Shown here piece by piece: positions 1-8,436 of a stretch of DNA of 64,000 nt. The number at the start of each line of letters is the position of its first letter. The first letter of the stretch is position 1. Source of the DNA: Flavobacterium oncorhynchi (lineage in GTDB: Bacteria > Bacteroidota > Bacteroidia > Flavobacteriales > Flavobacteriaceae); the NCBI RefSeq assembly GCF_002217355.1, contig NZ_MUHA01000027.1, positions 37,269 through 101,268 of the forward strand, written 5' to 3'. Made by a program: the position numbers and the translations under genes. Under the pieces are notes generated by a model that saw nothing but the letters and a program-made list of their open reading frames with translations, ran no database searches and was not told where the DNA came from.

Positions 1-31
1 CTATAAATATTATGCTCCGCTGGAGCTTTTT
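1..31. repeat. Dispersed GCTCC-N3-GGAGC palindromic repeat, copy 1
   Basis: The first bases of the window read CTATAAATATT followed by the palindrome GCTCC-GCT-GGAGC (14-26) and a T run. The same arrangement, with CTC or TCT-type loops, recurs at 37209-37314. This copy is intergenic and may be cut by the window edge. It looks like a REP-like element that could form a small hairpin; no function is shown. Confidence 0.6.
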
Positions 32-121
32 TACTAAATAGTCAAATTTCAACGAACAATATTGATTCTACGATACAGCTTAATCATTATTAGTTGTATT
101 TCAATTAGAGCATTTGAATAA

Positions 122-166
122 AAAAACAGGTTTAGCCAGATTATTAATCTTACCAAACCTGTTTTT
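122..166 (-). terminator. Probable terminator of the DUF885 gene
   Basis: A perfect 12-bp inverted repeat, AAAAACAGGTTT (122-133) and AAACCTGTTTTT (155-166), with a 21-nt loop lies just beyond the stop codon of the minus-strand gene ending at 190. Read on the minus strand, the stem ends in a U run. Confidence 0.7.
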
Positions 167-189
167 AAAACTATCTTTTTTTAAGAAAA

Positions 190-1932
190 TTATTCCTCAG
201 AAAGCATTAGCTCTTTAATGTATTTAACTGGAGCGCTTCCAAAACTTAAAAACTTCTCATGGAATTTTTTCAAATTAAATTTATCTCCTTCTTTCTTTTT
301 AAGTTCTTCTCTTAAATTATAAATTTCAGTATAACCTGTAAAATAAGAACATAACTGCACTTGAGATAAAGTTACACGTTTCCATTTACCATCAGCTTCA
401 GCTTGCTGCTGAAAAGCCTCTTTAGTCAATAAATCGATAGCTGCTTCTTTAGACATGTTTTTAGTATGAACACTAATATCTAAAATTGTATTACAAGTCG
501 CTCTTAAATTCCATTTATAGTACATCAACCACATTTCATCTGAGTTTTTGTAACCGCTTTCCAACATCATTTTTTCTGCATAAACAGCCCAGCCTTCGAT
601 CATTGCGCCATTTCCTAAAATAGATTTAATGATACTTGGAGACTGATTACTGTAAACCAATTGCGTATAATGTCCAGGAACTGCTTCGTGAATATTTAAA
701 ATTTGAAGAATATAATCGTTGTATTCTCTCAAATAACTTTCAGCATTTTCAGCCGTCCATCCTGTCATACTTCCTACATTGTAATACGTATTCGCATTTT
801 TATCATATGGTCCCGGAGCCGAAATTGATGCTCCTGCTACTCCCGCCATATAAGCAGGTTCTTTACGAACTACAAGTGGTTTTGATGGATCGATGTATAA
901 CAAATCCTTAGCCTTTACATAAGCTGTTAGTTCTGGGATTTGTTTCTCAATTTCAGACTGAAATTTTTCCGGCGTAGTATGCTGCAATGATATTTTATCA
1001 ATAACCTGCTTGATTAAATCTAATTTATCAGCTGGTTTTGGATCTTTTCCTTTGTATTTTGCCCAAAGTTTATCAGCCAGAACAAACATTTTATCGTGTA
1101 AATCTTTTTTATGGTCAATTGCAATTTTGTAAATCTCATCGGCAGTATAGCTTGATTGGATATCAAAATTGAATTTTTTAGCATACAATGCAGAACCAAG
1201 TCTAAAAGATCTAGGTGTTTTGTTCGGTAAAGCTTTTAACCAAGCAGCATAATCTGTGATCGCTTTTTTAGCCAATTTAGCTTTATCCTGCATTTCTTTT
1301 TTCTCAGAATCGCTCAATTTACTTTTTCCCAAAGCTTCATTAAGATCAACATCAAAAACTGTCGAACCGCCTAAGTTTTGTGCAATTGCAAGTTCTGTGT
1401 GTTCTATCGTAGGATTTTTAATATTGGCTTTTGCCGCTTCGTAATAAGCAGGAACATTGTCCATTTTAGCACCAAAAGCACGAAGACGAGTTTCTAATGA
1501 GTCGTATTTTCCATTTAATATTTCAGCGAAAGCACCGCAAACATTATAATCCGCTGGATTCCATTGCGATGATTTTACTTCTTTAATGCTGAAAATTGTA
1601 CTTTCAAGCTGATTTTTTATCATTTGAAAATCAGTCTTATTATTATCTGACAGATCTTCAAGCTTAAACTGCTTTAATGAATCTAATTGTGCATTTGCAA
1701 AATCAAGTTGTTTTTTTTCTTCAGCTGCGTTTGGAACAACTAAAAGATTATCAAACTTGTGATATCCTACACCAGAAGCCCAGCCAGGATTAATTTCCCA
1801 CAAAGCCGTTACAAAGCCGTCTTTGTATTTATCAAATTTTTCATCTAAAGCTTTGTCAGCATTAGACTTAGCACCTTTATTACAAGAAAAAAGCAATGCA
1901 ATAGCAAAAATTGAAACAAACAGTTTTTTCAT
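190..1932 (-). CDS. DUF885 family lipoprotein, putative zinc peptidase
   Basis: The 580-residue protein starts with a short hydrophobic stretch ending in LLFSC, a lipobox, so it should be a lipoprotein in the cell envelope. The motif HEAVPGH at residues 415-421 is the HExxPGH form seen in the DUF885 family, and the downstream EGWAVYAEK supplies a likely third zinc ligand. The length of about 580 residues is normal for the family. DUF885 proteins are thought to be metallopeptidases, but the substrate is unknown. The gene lies 68 bp behind the E1 gene on the same strand and could share its transcript. The family call is solid; the enzyme activity is inferred. Confidence 0.88.
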   Translation of the reverse strand: MKKLFVSIFAIALLFSCNKGAKSNADKALDEKFDKYKDGFVTALWEINPGWASGVGYHKFDNLLVVPNAAEEKKQLDFANAQLDSLKQFKLEDLSDNNKTDFQMIKNQLESTIFSIKEVKSSQWNPADYNVCGAFAEILNGKYDSLETRLRAFGAKMDNVPAYYEAAKANIKNPTIEHTELAIAQNLGGSTVFDVDLNEALGKSKLSDSEKKEMQDKAKLAKKAITDYAAWLKALPNKTPRSFRLGSALYAKKFNFDIQSSYTADEIYKIAIDHKKDLHDKMFVLADKLWAKYKGKDPKPADKLDLIKQVIDKISLQHTTPEKFQSEIEKQIPELTAYVKAKDLLYIDPSKPLVVRKEPAYMAGVAGASISAPGPYDKNANTYYNVGSMTGWTAENAESYLREYNDYILQILNIHEAVPGHYTQLVYSNQSPSIIKSILGNGAMIEGWAVYAEKMMLESGYKNSDEMWLMYYKWNLRATCNTILDISVHTKNMSKEAAIDLLTKEAFQQQAEADGKWKRVTLSQVQLCSYFTGYTEIYNLREELKKKEGDKFNLKKFHEKFLSFGSAPVKYIKELMLSEE

Positions 1933-2000
1933 AAGTCATTTTTTTTATGGTTTAAAGATAAAAAAAATGTTCATTATGCAAAACAATGTGATTTTTATAA

Positions 2001-3977
2001 TCAATATTTCAATAATTCTAATAAAACTTCTTCGAAACGATTTTTAGGTAAAAATTGATCTTCTAAAGCTTTTGTAAACGGAATTGGCGAATCGAGACTT
2101 GCCACTCTTTTTACGGGAGCATCTAAATACTCAAAACATTCCTCCATAATTAAAGCCGAAATATCGCTTGCAATACCGCCGAATAGGGTATCTTCTTGAT
2201 AAATAATTACTTTTCCTGTCTTTTTTACTGAGGTAAAAATAGTTTCAGTATCAAGTGGCTGCAATGTTCTTAAATCGATTAAATCAGCTTTTATTTCAGG
2301 ATATTTCGCTAACGTTTCCAGCGCCCAATGCACTGGAGCACCAAAAGCAATGATAGTTATCGAAGTTCCTTCTTTTAACAAAGCTGCTTTTCCAAACGGA
2401 ATTGTATAATAATCAGTAGGAACATCTTGATGTATACTTCTGTACAATTGCTTATGCTCAAAAAACAAAACTGGATTTGGATCGTTAATCGCAGTATTCA
2501 ATAAACCTTTTGCATCATAAGGAAAAGCAGGATAAACCACTTTTAAACCCGGAGTTTTAGTAAACCAAGCCTCATTTGTCTGCGAATGAAATGGTCCTGC
2601 CTGAGTCCCGCCTCCGCAAGGCATACGAACCACAACATCGGCTTTTTCGCCCCAGCGGTAATGTGATTTTGCCAATAAATTGACAATCGGATTAAATCCT
2701 GTTGAAACAAAATCAGCAAACTGCATTTCGACAATTGCTTTATAATTATTTATAGACAATCCCATCGCAGTCGAAACAACCGCACTTTCGCAAATGGGCG
2801 TATTTCTAACACGATCTTTTCCAAAAAACTCTACAAATCCGTCGGTAATTTTAAAAGCACCACCATATTCAGCAATATCTTGTCCCATCATGACAAGGTT
2901 TTTATGACGCTTCATCGATTGTTCTAAACTATTTCGAATAGCATCTATAAAACGAATATTCTTAATTTCAGCTGTCGAAACAACTTCTTCATATTCATAT
3001 GGCTTATAAACATCCTCTAATTCACCGCTGTAAGTAGGTATGATTTCAGGTTCAGCATTGGCGATGGCAAGATTCTCGTCAATTTCCTGTTTTATTTCGT
3101 TGTGAAACTCTTCATCAAGTTCAGTTGTAAGAACGCCAATCTCAGTTAAATAGTTTCTATAATTTACAACAGGATCTTTAGTTTCCCATTCTTCCATTAA
3201 TTCTTTTGGAACATATTTGGTACCGCTTGCTTCCTCATGGCCGCGCATTCTAAAAGTTTTAAACTCGAGCAAAACAGGATGCGGATCGTTTTGCATATCT
3301 TGTTTTAATTTTGACAGTTTATTATAAATCTCCAAAATATTATTGCCGTCTATAATATAACTTTCAATACCATAACCAATTCCTTTATCAGCTAAATTCT
3401 CGCATGAATATTGTTCTTTAGTTGGTGTAGATAATCCGTAACCATTATTTTCTATAATAAACATTACGGGAAGTTTCCAAACAGCAGCAATATTCAACGC
3501 TTCATGAAAATCGCCTTCGCTTGTACCGCCTTCACCAGTAAAAACAGCGGTAACTTTTTTATTATCTTGAAGTTTATTCGCTAAAGCAATTCCGTCAGCA
3601 ATTCCTAACTGCGGACCCAAATGCGAAATCATTCCAATAATATTATATTCCTGAGTTCCAAAATGAAAACTTCTATCACGTCCTTTTGTAAAACCATTTG
3701 CTTTTCCCTGCCATTGCGAAAATAATCGGTGCAAAGGAATATTTCGTGTAGTAAAAACTCCTAGATTTCTATGCATTGGTAAAACATATTCAGACTTGTC
3801 TAAAACAGAAGTAACACCTACAGAAATTGCTTCCTGCCCTATTCCTGAAAACCATTTAGATACTTTACCCTGCCGAATTAAAATGAGCATTTTTTCTTCG
3901 ATTAAACGCGGCTTAAGCAGTTTTTTATACAGGTCTAACAACTGCTCATCTGTAAGGTTTTCTCTATAAAAGATCAT
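2001..3977 (-). CDS. 2-oxoacid dehydrogenase E1 component, fused alpha and beta subunits
   Basis: The protein of 658 residues joins an E1-alpha half (about 1-320) to an E1-beta half (about 340-658). The alpha half has the thiamine diphosphate stretch beginning GEGGTSEGDFHEA and ending at ENNGYG. The beta half has the typical MGQDIAEYGGAF and FGGIASDISA segments. It would decarboxylate a 2-oxo acid (branched-chain 2-oxoacids or pyruvate) and pass the acyl group to a lipoyl E2 protein in the cytoplasm. Fused E1 proteins of this size are common in Bacteroidota. No E2 or E3 gene is nearby, so the complex must be assembled from distant genes. The substrate cannot be fixed from sequence. Confidence 0.9.
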   Translation of the reverse strand: MIFYRENLTDEQLLDLYKKLLKPRLIEEKMLILIRQGKVSKWFSGIGQEAISVGVTSVLDKSEYVLPMHRNLGVFTTRNIPLHRLFSQWQGKANGFTKGRDRSFHFGTQEYNIIGMISHLGPQLGIADGIALANKLQDNKKVTAVFTGEGGTSEGDFHEALNIAAVWKLPVMFIIENNGYGLSTPTKEQYSCENLADKGIGYGIESYIIDGNNILEIYNKLSKLKQDMQNDPHPVLLEFKTFRMRGHEEASGTKYVPKELMEEWETKDPVVNYRNYLTEIGVLTTELDEEFHNEIKQEIDENLAIANAEPEIIPTYSGELEDVYKPYEYEEVVSTAEIKNIRFIDAIRNSLEQSMKRHKNLVMMGQDIAEYGGAFKITDGFVEFFGKDRVRNTPICESAVVSTAMGLSINNYKAIVEMQFADFVSTGFNPIVNLLAKSHYRWGEKADVVVRMPCGGGTQAGPFHSQTNEAWFTKTPGLKVVYPAFPYDAKGLLNTAINDPNPVLFFEHKQLYRSIHQDVPTDYYTIPFGKAALLKEGTSITIIAFGAPVHWALETLAKYPEIKADLIDLRTLQPLDTETIFTSVKKTGKVIIYQEDTLFGGIASDISALIMEECFEYLDAPVKRVASLDSPIPFTKALEDQFLPKNRFEEVLLELLKY

Positions 3978-4088
3978 AGTTCTTGGTTTTTATATATCAA
4001 ATATAAAAAAATATAACAATTTTACTTATTTATGTTATAAAATTTTAATTTTATTATAACTTTTAAAATTCAATTCTAAAATATTCTC

Positions 4089-4096
4089 TACCTTTG
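4089..4096 (+). promoter_or_regulatory. Promoter -7 box upstream of the oxygenase gene
   Basis: TACCTTTG matches the TAnnTTTG -7 consensus described for Flavobacterium and lies about 50 bp before the ATG at 4147, in the gap between divergent genes. A clear -33 TTG at the usual distance is not seen, so the call rests on the -7 box only. Confidence 0.5.
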
Positions 4097-4146
4097 TTAT
4101 ATAAAGGCTTTAAAAGGCCTTTTTTTCTTAAATAAAAATGTAAAGT

Positions 4147-5097
4147 ATGCAAAACATTCCTAGTGTAGACTTACGTGATTTCCTTTCGGACGACCCGAAA
4201 CGTAAACAAAAATTTGTAAATGAAATCGGCAGTGCATTTGAAAACATTGGCTTCGTAGCCCTAAAAGGTCATTTTCTTGACGACCAATTGGTAGACGAAC
4301 TTTATGGTGAAATTAGAAAATTTTTCGCCTTGCCAGTAGAAACTAAGCATAATTATGAAATTCCTGGAATTGGCGGACAAAGAGGTTATGTTTCTTTTGG
4401 TAAAGAGCATGCTAAAGGACGCAAAGAGGGAGATTTGAAAGAATTTTGGCATTTTGGCCAATACGTTGACGAAAACTCAAAATACGCATCAGAATACCCT
4501 GAAAATGTAGAAGTTACCGAGTTACCTCGTTTTAATGCTGTAGGAAAAGAAACTTACCAGATGCTTGAAAAAACTGGAGTTTATGTATTAAGAGCATTAG
4601 CTTTGCACCTTGGTTTAGATGAATTTTATTTTGATCAATATGCAAAAGACGGAAACTCTATTTTAAGACCAATTCACTATCCGCCAATTACTTCTGAGCC
4701 AGAAAATGCAATTCGTGCAGCGGCTCACGGCGATATTAACTTGATTACATTATTAATGGGTGCTCAAGGTAAAGGACTTCAGGTTCAAAACCACAATGGC
4801 GACTGGATTGACGCTATTGCAGCTGATGACGAATTGGTTATTAATGTTGGAGATATGTTGTCTAGACATACTAATAACAAACTTAAATCAACCATTCACC
4901 AAGTAGTGAATCCTCCTAGAGAATTATGGGGAACTTCACGTTTTTCTGTGCCGTTTTTTATGCATCCTGTAAGTGATATGCGTTTAGATTGTTTAGAAAA
5001 TTGTATTGATGAAGAAAACCCAAAAAAGTTCGATGATATTACCGCTGGTGATTATTTATACGAACGTTTGGTAGATCTAGGTTTAATCAAAAAATAA
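4147..5097 (+). CDS. Isopenicillin N synthase-like 2-oxoglutarate/Fe(II)-dependent oxygenase
   Basis: This 316-residue cytoplasmic protein has the non-haem iron triad H194-x-D196 (in HGDINL) and H251 (in TIHQVV), and the RxS co-substrate motif at R265-S267. The N-terminal segment with IPSVDLRDF and FENIGFVALKGH is the usual DIOX_N region, and length is normal for the family. It should hydroxylate or desaturate a small molecule while converting 2-oxoglutarate to succinate. The substrate is not identifiable. It is divergent from the E1 gene and followed by a strong hairpin, so it is probably monocistronic. Confidence 0.88.
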   Translation: MQNIPSVDLRDFLSDDPKRKQKFVNEIGSAFENIGFVALKGHFLDDQLVDELYGEIRKFFALPVETKHNYEIPGIGGQRGYVSFGKEHAKGRKEGDLKEFWHFGQYVDENSKYASEYPENVEVTELPRFNAVGKETYQMLEKTGVYVLRALALHLGLDEFYFDQYAKDGNSILRPIHYPPITSEPENAIRAAAHGDINLITLLMGAQGKGLQVQNHNGDWIDAIAADDELVINVGDMLSRHTNNKLKSTIHQVVNPPRELWGTSRFSVPFFMHPVSDMRLDCLENCIDEENPKKFDDITAGDYLYERLVDLGLIKK

Positions 5098-5121
5098 AAC
5101 TTATTTAAGTTTCAATTTTAA

Positions 5122-5160
5122 AAATTCCAAATTCCAAATTTTCATTGGAATTTGGAATTT
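5122..5160. terminator. Long hairpin after the oxygenase gene
   Basis: A perfect 16-bp inverted repeat (5122-5137 with 5145-5160, loop 7 nt) built from two AATTCC units separates the oxygenase from the next gene. Flanking A- and T-rich arms extend the pairing imperfectly. It probably acts as a terminator. Confidence 0.6.
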
Positions 5161-5202
5161 AATTTTTAAATTGGAGCTTATTTTTTTAGAAGAAGAAAAC
5201 AT

Positions 5203-5535
5203 ATGGATTTTAAAGATCAATTAAAAAATTTATTCCCCGATCATATCGAATCAAACGAACCAGAAGAGGTTCAAGCGCAGGATCATGTTCTTTACATTCA
5301 GAAAGAACCCATGATCTGCAAGTTTGAAAAACGAAAAGGAAAAGCAACTACCATAATCGAAGGTTATGAAGGAAGTGATGAAGATTTTAAACTATTGGCC
5401 AAAGAAATAAAAACCAAATTAAGCGTTGGCGGTACTTTTAAAGATGATTCTATAATTATTCAAGGTGATTACCGCGATAAAATTATGGCTATTTTAAAAG
5501 AAAAAGGATTTAAAACGAAACGCGTTGGCGGATAA
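5203..5535 (+). CDS. SUI1/YciH-family translation factor
   Basis: The 110-residue protein has the SUI1/eIF1-like fold signature: KRKGKATTIIEGYEG, then the KLSVGGTFKDDSIIIQGDY stretch and a C-terminal FKTKRVGG. Bacterial YciH proteins are thought to act at translation initiation, probably in start-site fidelity, on the 30S subunit. The N-terminal 40 residues are acidic and variable, as is usual. It stands alone between a hairpin and a repeat-rich spacer. Family assignment is firm; the physiological role in this group is little known. Confidence 0.85.
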   Translation: MDFKDQLKNLFPDHIESNEPEEVQAQDHVLYIQKEPMICKFEKRKGKATTIIEGYEGSDEDFKLLAKEIKTKLSVGGTFKDDSIIIQGDYRDKIMAILKEKGFKTKRVGG

Positions 5536-5589
5536 ATGGAAAATTTCAATTTTTAAATTCTAAACAGCATTTTTTTTATTTAACCGCAA

Positions 5590-5746
5590 TCCCGATAGCT
5601 ATCGGGAACAAAGAATTATAATGATAGGTTCTTATAAAAAATGCAAAGTCCGCAAAGCTTTGCCCAAAATTGGAATTTCAATAAGACACACAGCAGTGCG
5701 TCTCTACAAAAAACCTCAGAACCTTAGAATCTCAGAACCTTAGAAC
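5590..5746. repeat. Mosaic of short palindromes and a 16-bp tandem repeat
   Basis: The spacer holds four small structures in a row: a perfect palindrome TCCCGATAGCTATCGGGA (5590-5607), the palindrome GCAAAGCTTTGC (5652-5663), an imperfect hairpin AGACACAC/GTGCGTCT (5684-5703), and two head-to-tail copies of CTCAGAACCTTAGAA (5715-5729 and 5731-5745). A relative of the first palindrome recurs at 58149-58168. No gene is evident here. Confidence 0.65.
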
Positions 5747-5756
5747 CTAAAAAAAA

Positions 5757-6626
5757 ATGATACAATCATCAGAATTAATACTTAATCCAGACGGAAGTGT
5801 TTACCACTTAAACCTTCGTCCTGAACATATTGCCAATGATATAATTTTTGTTGGCGACCAAAATAGAGTTGAAAAAATCACTCAGTTTTTTGATTCAATT
5901 GAATTCTCGACACAAAAAAGAGAATTTAAAACTCAAACCGGAATTTACAAAGGCAAAAGAATTTCTGTAATGTCAACGGGAATTGGTCCTGATAATATTG
6001 ACATTGTTGTAAATGAACTGGATGCTTTGGTAAACATCGATTTAAAAACCCGCGAGCCAAAAGAAAACTTAACTTCATTAAATATTATTAGAATTGGAAC
6101 TTCTGGTTCTTTACAAGAAGATATCCCTGTAGATAGTTTTGTAATGTCGAAATTTGGACTTGGTTTAGATAATATGCTTCGCTCCTATTTAATCGACGAA
6201 GTTTCAAATCCAGCTCTTGAAGATGCTTTTATCAAACATACTAATTGGGACAGCCGTAAAGGAAGACCTTATGTAATTCCGTGTTCAGAAAAACTGGAAC
6301 AACTTATAGAATCTGATAAAATTTTTAAAGGAATTACTGCAACTGCTGGAGGTTTCTATGGTCCGCAAGGAAGAGTTTTACGTTTGAATATTCAGGATGA
6401 GGAATTAAACGGTAAAATGGACAATTTTAAATTTGAGGAGGACAGAATCACCAATTTAGAAATGGAAACTGCTGCAATTTATGGACTTTCGGCACTTTTA
6501 GGTCATAATGCTTTATCTTTAAATGCCATTATTGCCAACCGTGTATCAGGAACATTCAGCGAGGATCCTTACAGAGCAGTTGATGAGCTTATTACTTATA
6601 CATTGAATAAATTGGCTGGGAATTAA
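5757..6626 (+). CDS. Nucleoside phosphorylase
   Basis: The 289-residue protein is a member of the purine/uridine phosphorylase (PNP_UDP) superfamily. The early segment FVGDQNRVEKI matches the phosphate-binding region, IRIGTSGSLQEDIPV is the conserved central segment, and NLEMETAAIYGLSALLG carries the Met-Glu pair that binds ribose. It should cleave a nucleoside with phosphate to a base and ribose 1-phosphate in nucleotide salvage. Uridine phosphorylase-like specificity is likely from the overall pattern but not certain. The gene follows a repeat-rich spacer and precedes the VOC gene by 29 bp. Confidence 0.88.
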   Translation: MIQSSELILNPDGSVYHLNLRPEHIANDIIFVGDQNRVEKITQFFDSIEFSTQKREFKTQTGIYKGKRISVMSTGIGPDNIDIVVNELDALVNIDLKTREPKENLTSLNIIRIGTSGSLQEDIPVDSFVMSKFGLGLDNMLRSYLIDEVSNPALEDAFIKHTNWDSRKGRPYVIPCSEKLEQLIESDKIFKGITATAGGFYGPQGRVLRLNIQDEELNGKMDNFKFEEDRITNLEMETAAIYGLSALLGHNALSLNAIIANRVSGTFSEDPYRAVDELITYTLNKLAGN

Positions 6627-6655
6627 ATAATCTGCTAATTTAAAAATCTAAAATT

Positions 6656-7048
6656 ATGTTTTTAAGAGTTGCAAGACATACAGATAACTTAGAAATAATT
6701 GAAAATTTTTATATCAATATTCTTGGTTTTGAGCGATTAGGTGATTTTCAGAATCATAAAGATTATGACGGCGTTTTTATTGGAAAGACAGGTTTAGACT
6801 GGCATTTTGAGTTTACACAATCTAAAGTAAAAGCCAATCATTCTTTTGATGAAGATGATGTTATTATCCTTTATCCAAAAACAATTTTAGATTACAATGA
6901 ATTAATAGATAAGATTGAGCATCATAACATTTCGACTATAACTGCCGTAAATCCTTTTTGGAATGAAAACGGAAAAATGTTTCAGGATCCTGATGGTTAT
7001 AGAATTGTTATATCTCCATTGAAAGCAATAATAAGTGAAATTAACTAA
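6656..7048 (+). CDS. VOC family protein
   Basis: This 130-residue protein has the vicinal oxygen chelate (glyoxalase/bleomycin resistance) layout: LRVARHTDNLEIIENFYINILGF at the start, DWHFEFTQ in the middle, and KMFQDPDGYRIVISPL at the end. One molecule contains two beta-alpha-beta-beta-beta units that can hold a metal ion. The substrate is unknown. The stop codon overlaps the next start by one base (TAATG), so the next gene is translationally coupled. Confidence 0.85.
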   Translation: MFLRVARHTDNLEIIENFYINILGFERLGDFQNHKDYDGVFIGKTGLDWHFEFTQSKVKANHSFDEDDVIILYPKTILDYNELIDKIEHHNISTITAVNPFWNENGKMFQDPDGYRIVISPLKAIISEIN

Positions 7049-7521
7049 TGAAAGAAACACATAAAAAAATACTATTTAAATATTACAGCGATTATCTAGA
7101 AGAAACCGTTTCAGAAACTATGTGGGCTGAAATTGTAGACTTAGAAAAGGGACTTTTTAAATTAGATAATATTCCTTTTTTTGGAGCATTAATTGCAACA
7201 GACGATTTGTTTTATGCTGAATTAGATGAAAAAGAAGAACGTTTGGTCTATCAAAAAACGATTGAAAGTTCAGGAAATTCAATAGTTCAGATTTTAATTT
7301 TAGAAAAAGATTTTGACAAGGAAATTATAATCGAAAAACTAAAAGCAATTAATTGTTTGTCTGAAAGTTTAAACGATACTTTTCTAGCTGTCGAAATTGC
7401 AAGAGAAACAGATTATTCGATTGTGCGAAGTGTTTTAAATGAATATGAAACGCTTTCTGTTTTTGAATTTGCAGAGCCATGTCTTTCTGAAAAACATCGA
7501 GCTGATTTATTAAAAAACTAA
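7048..7521 (+). CDS. DUF4265 domain-containing protein
   Basis: The 157-residue protein has no signal peptide or membrane segment. The stretch MWAEIVDLEKGLFKLDNIPFFG followed by IATDDLFYAELDE fits the DUF4265 family, whose members share a pattern of a charged entry strand, the NIPF motif and a D-x-x-x-A step. Function is unknown. It is coupled to the VOC gene by a one-base overlap, and an immunity- or sensor-like role is only a guess. Confidence 0.65.
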   Translation: MKETHKKILFKYYSDYLEETVSETMWAEIVDLEKGLFKLDNIPFFGALIATDDLFYAELDEKEERLVYQKTIESSGNSIVQILILEKDFDKEIIIEKLKAINCLSESLNDTFLAVEIARETDYSIVRSVLNEYETLSVFEFAEPCLSEKHRADLLKN

Positions 7522-7566
7522 ACAAACTTAAATACGCATACCAAACTTAACTTAAACTTAACTATA

Positions 7567-8418
7567 ATGAAAACGGTAAAAATTGCAGGTGTTCCGGAAC
7601 ACTTCAATCTGCCATGGCATTTATGCATTGAAAATGGCGAATTTGAAGCAGAAAATATTGATTTGCAATGGAAAGACATTCCAGAAGGAACTGGTAAAAT
7701 GTGCCAAATGCTGCGCGATGGAGAAACGGATATGGCGGTTATTTTGACCGAAGGAATTGTAAAAGATATTGTTGCAGGGAATCCTAGTAAAATTGTTCAA
7801 ATTTATGTACAATCGCCATTAATCTGGGGAATTCACGTGGCTGCAAAATCTGATTTTAAGAATATCACAGATTTAAAAAATAAAAAAGCAGCGATTTCTA
7901 GAATTGGATCAGGTTCTCAATTGATGGCTTATGTTAATGCAAACGAGCAAGGCTGGAATAGTGATGATTTGCAATTTGAGATTATAAATACAATTGATGG
8001 CGCTGTTGAAGCTTTGACAAACGGAACTGCAGATTATTTTATGTGGGAACGTTTTATGACAAAACCTCTTGTAGATAAAGGTATTTTTAGACGCATTGGC
8101 GACTGTCCTACTCCATGGCCGTCTTTTGTAATAACAGTTCGCGACGAATTTTTGAAGAAAAATCCAAAAATTGTTGAAAAAGTCTTGGAAATTATAAACA
8201 GGACTACTGTTGATTTTGCTCAAATTCCTAGTATTGATAAAACATTGGCTGAATTATTCAACCAAAAAGCAGAAGATATTCAAGAATGGCTGAAATTAAC
8301 CCAATGGTCTCAAAAACATTTAAATGAGAAAGCTTTTATCAAAATCCAAAATCAATTATTTGATCTGGGAATTATTGATAAAAAAAGTACTTTTGTTGAA
8401 ACGGTAAAAGCGCTGTAA
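7567..8418 (+). CDS. NMT1/THI5-like substrate-binding protein without signal peptide
   Basis: The 283-residue protein resembles periplasmic binding proteins of the NMT1/SsuA type: it starts at KIAGVPEHFNLPWHLCIENG, has CQMLRDGETDMAVILTEGIV and the hinge-like KKAAISRIGSGSQLMAYVNA. It begins directly with the mature fold, with no signal peptide or lipobox, and no permease or ATPase genes are near. It may therefore act in the cytoplasm as a ligand sensor or enzyme, or reach the periplasm by another route. The family call is good; the role is open. Confidence 0.75.
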   Translation: MKTVKIAGVPEHFNLPWHLCIENGEFEAENIDLQWKDIPEGTGKMCQMLRDGETDMAVILTEGIVKDIVAGNPSKIVQIYVQSPLIWGIHVAAKSDFKNITDLKNKKAAISRIGSGSQLMAYVNANEQGWNSDDLQFEIINTIDGAVEALTNGTADYFMWERFMTKPLVDKGIFRRIGDCPTPWPSFVITVRDEFLKKNPKIVEKVLEIINRTTVDFAQIPSIDKTLAELFNQKAEDIQEWLKLTQWSQKHLNEKAFIKIQNQLFDLGIIDKKSTFVETVKAL

Positions 8419-8436
8419 AAACTGCTTTCGATTCTT

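Noticed and set aside
2001..3977. Fused E1 alpha/beta as an unusual fusion
   Set aside because: This fusion is common in Bacteroidota and so is not novel.
5590..5746. CRISPR array
   Set aside because: The repeats are different palindromes or a direct tandem pair without unique spacers, and no cas genes occur.
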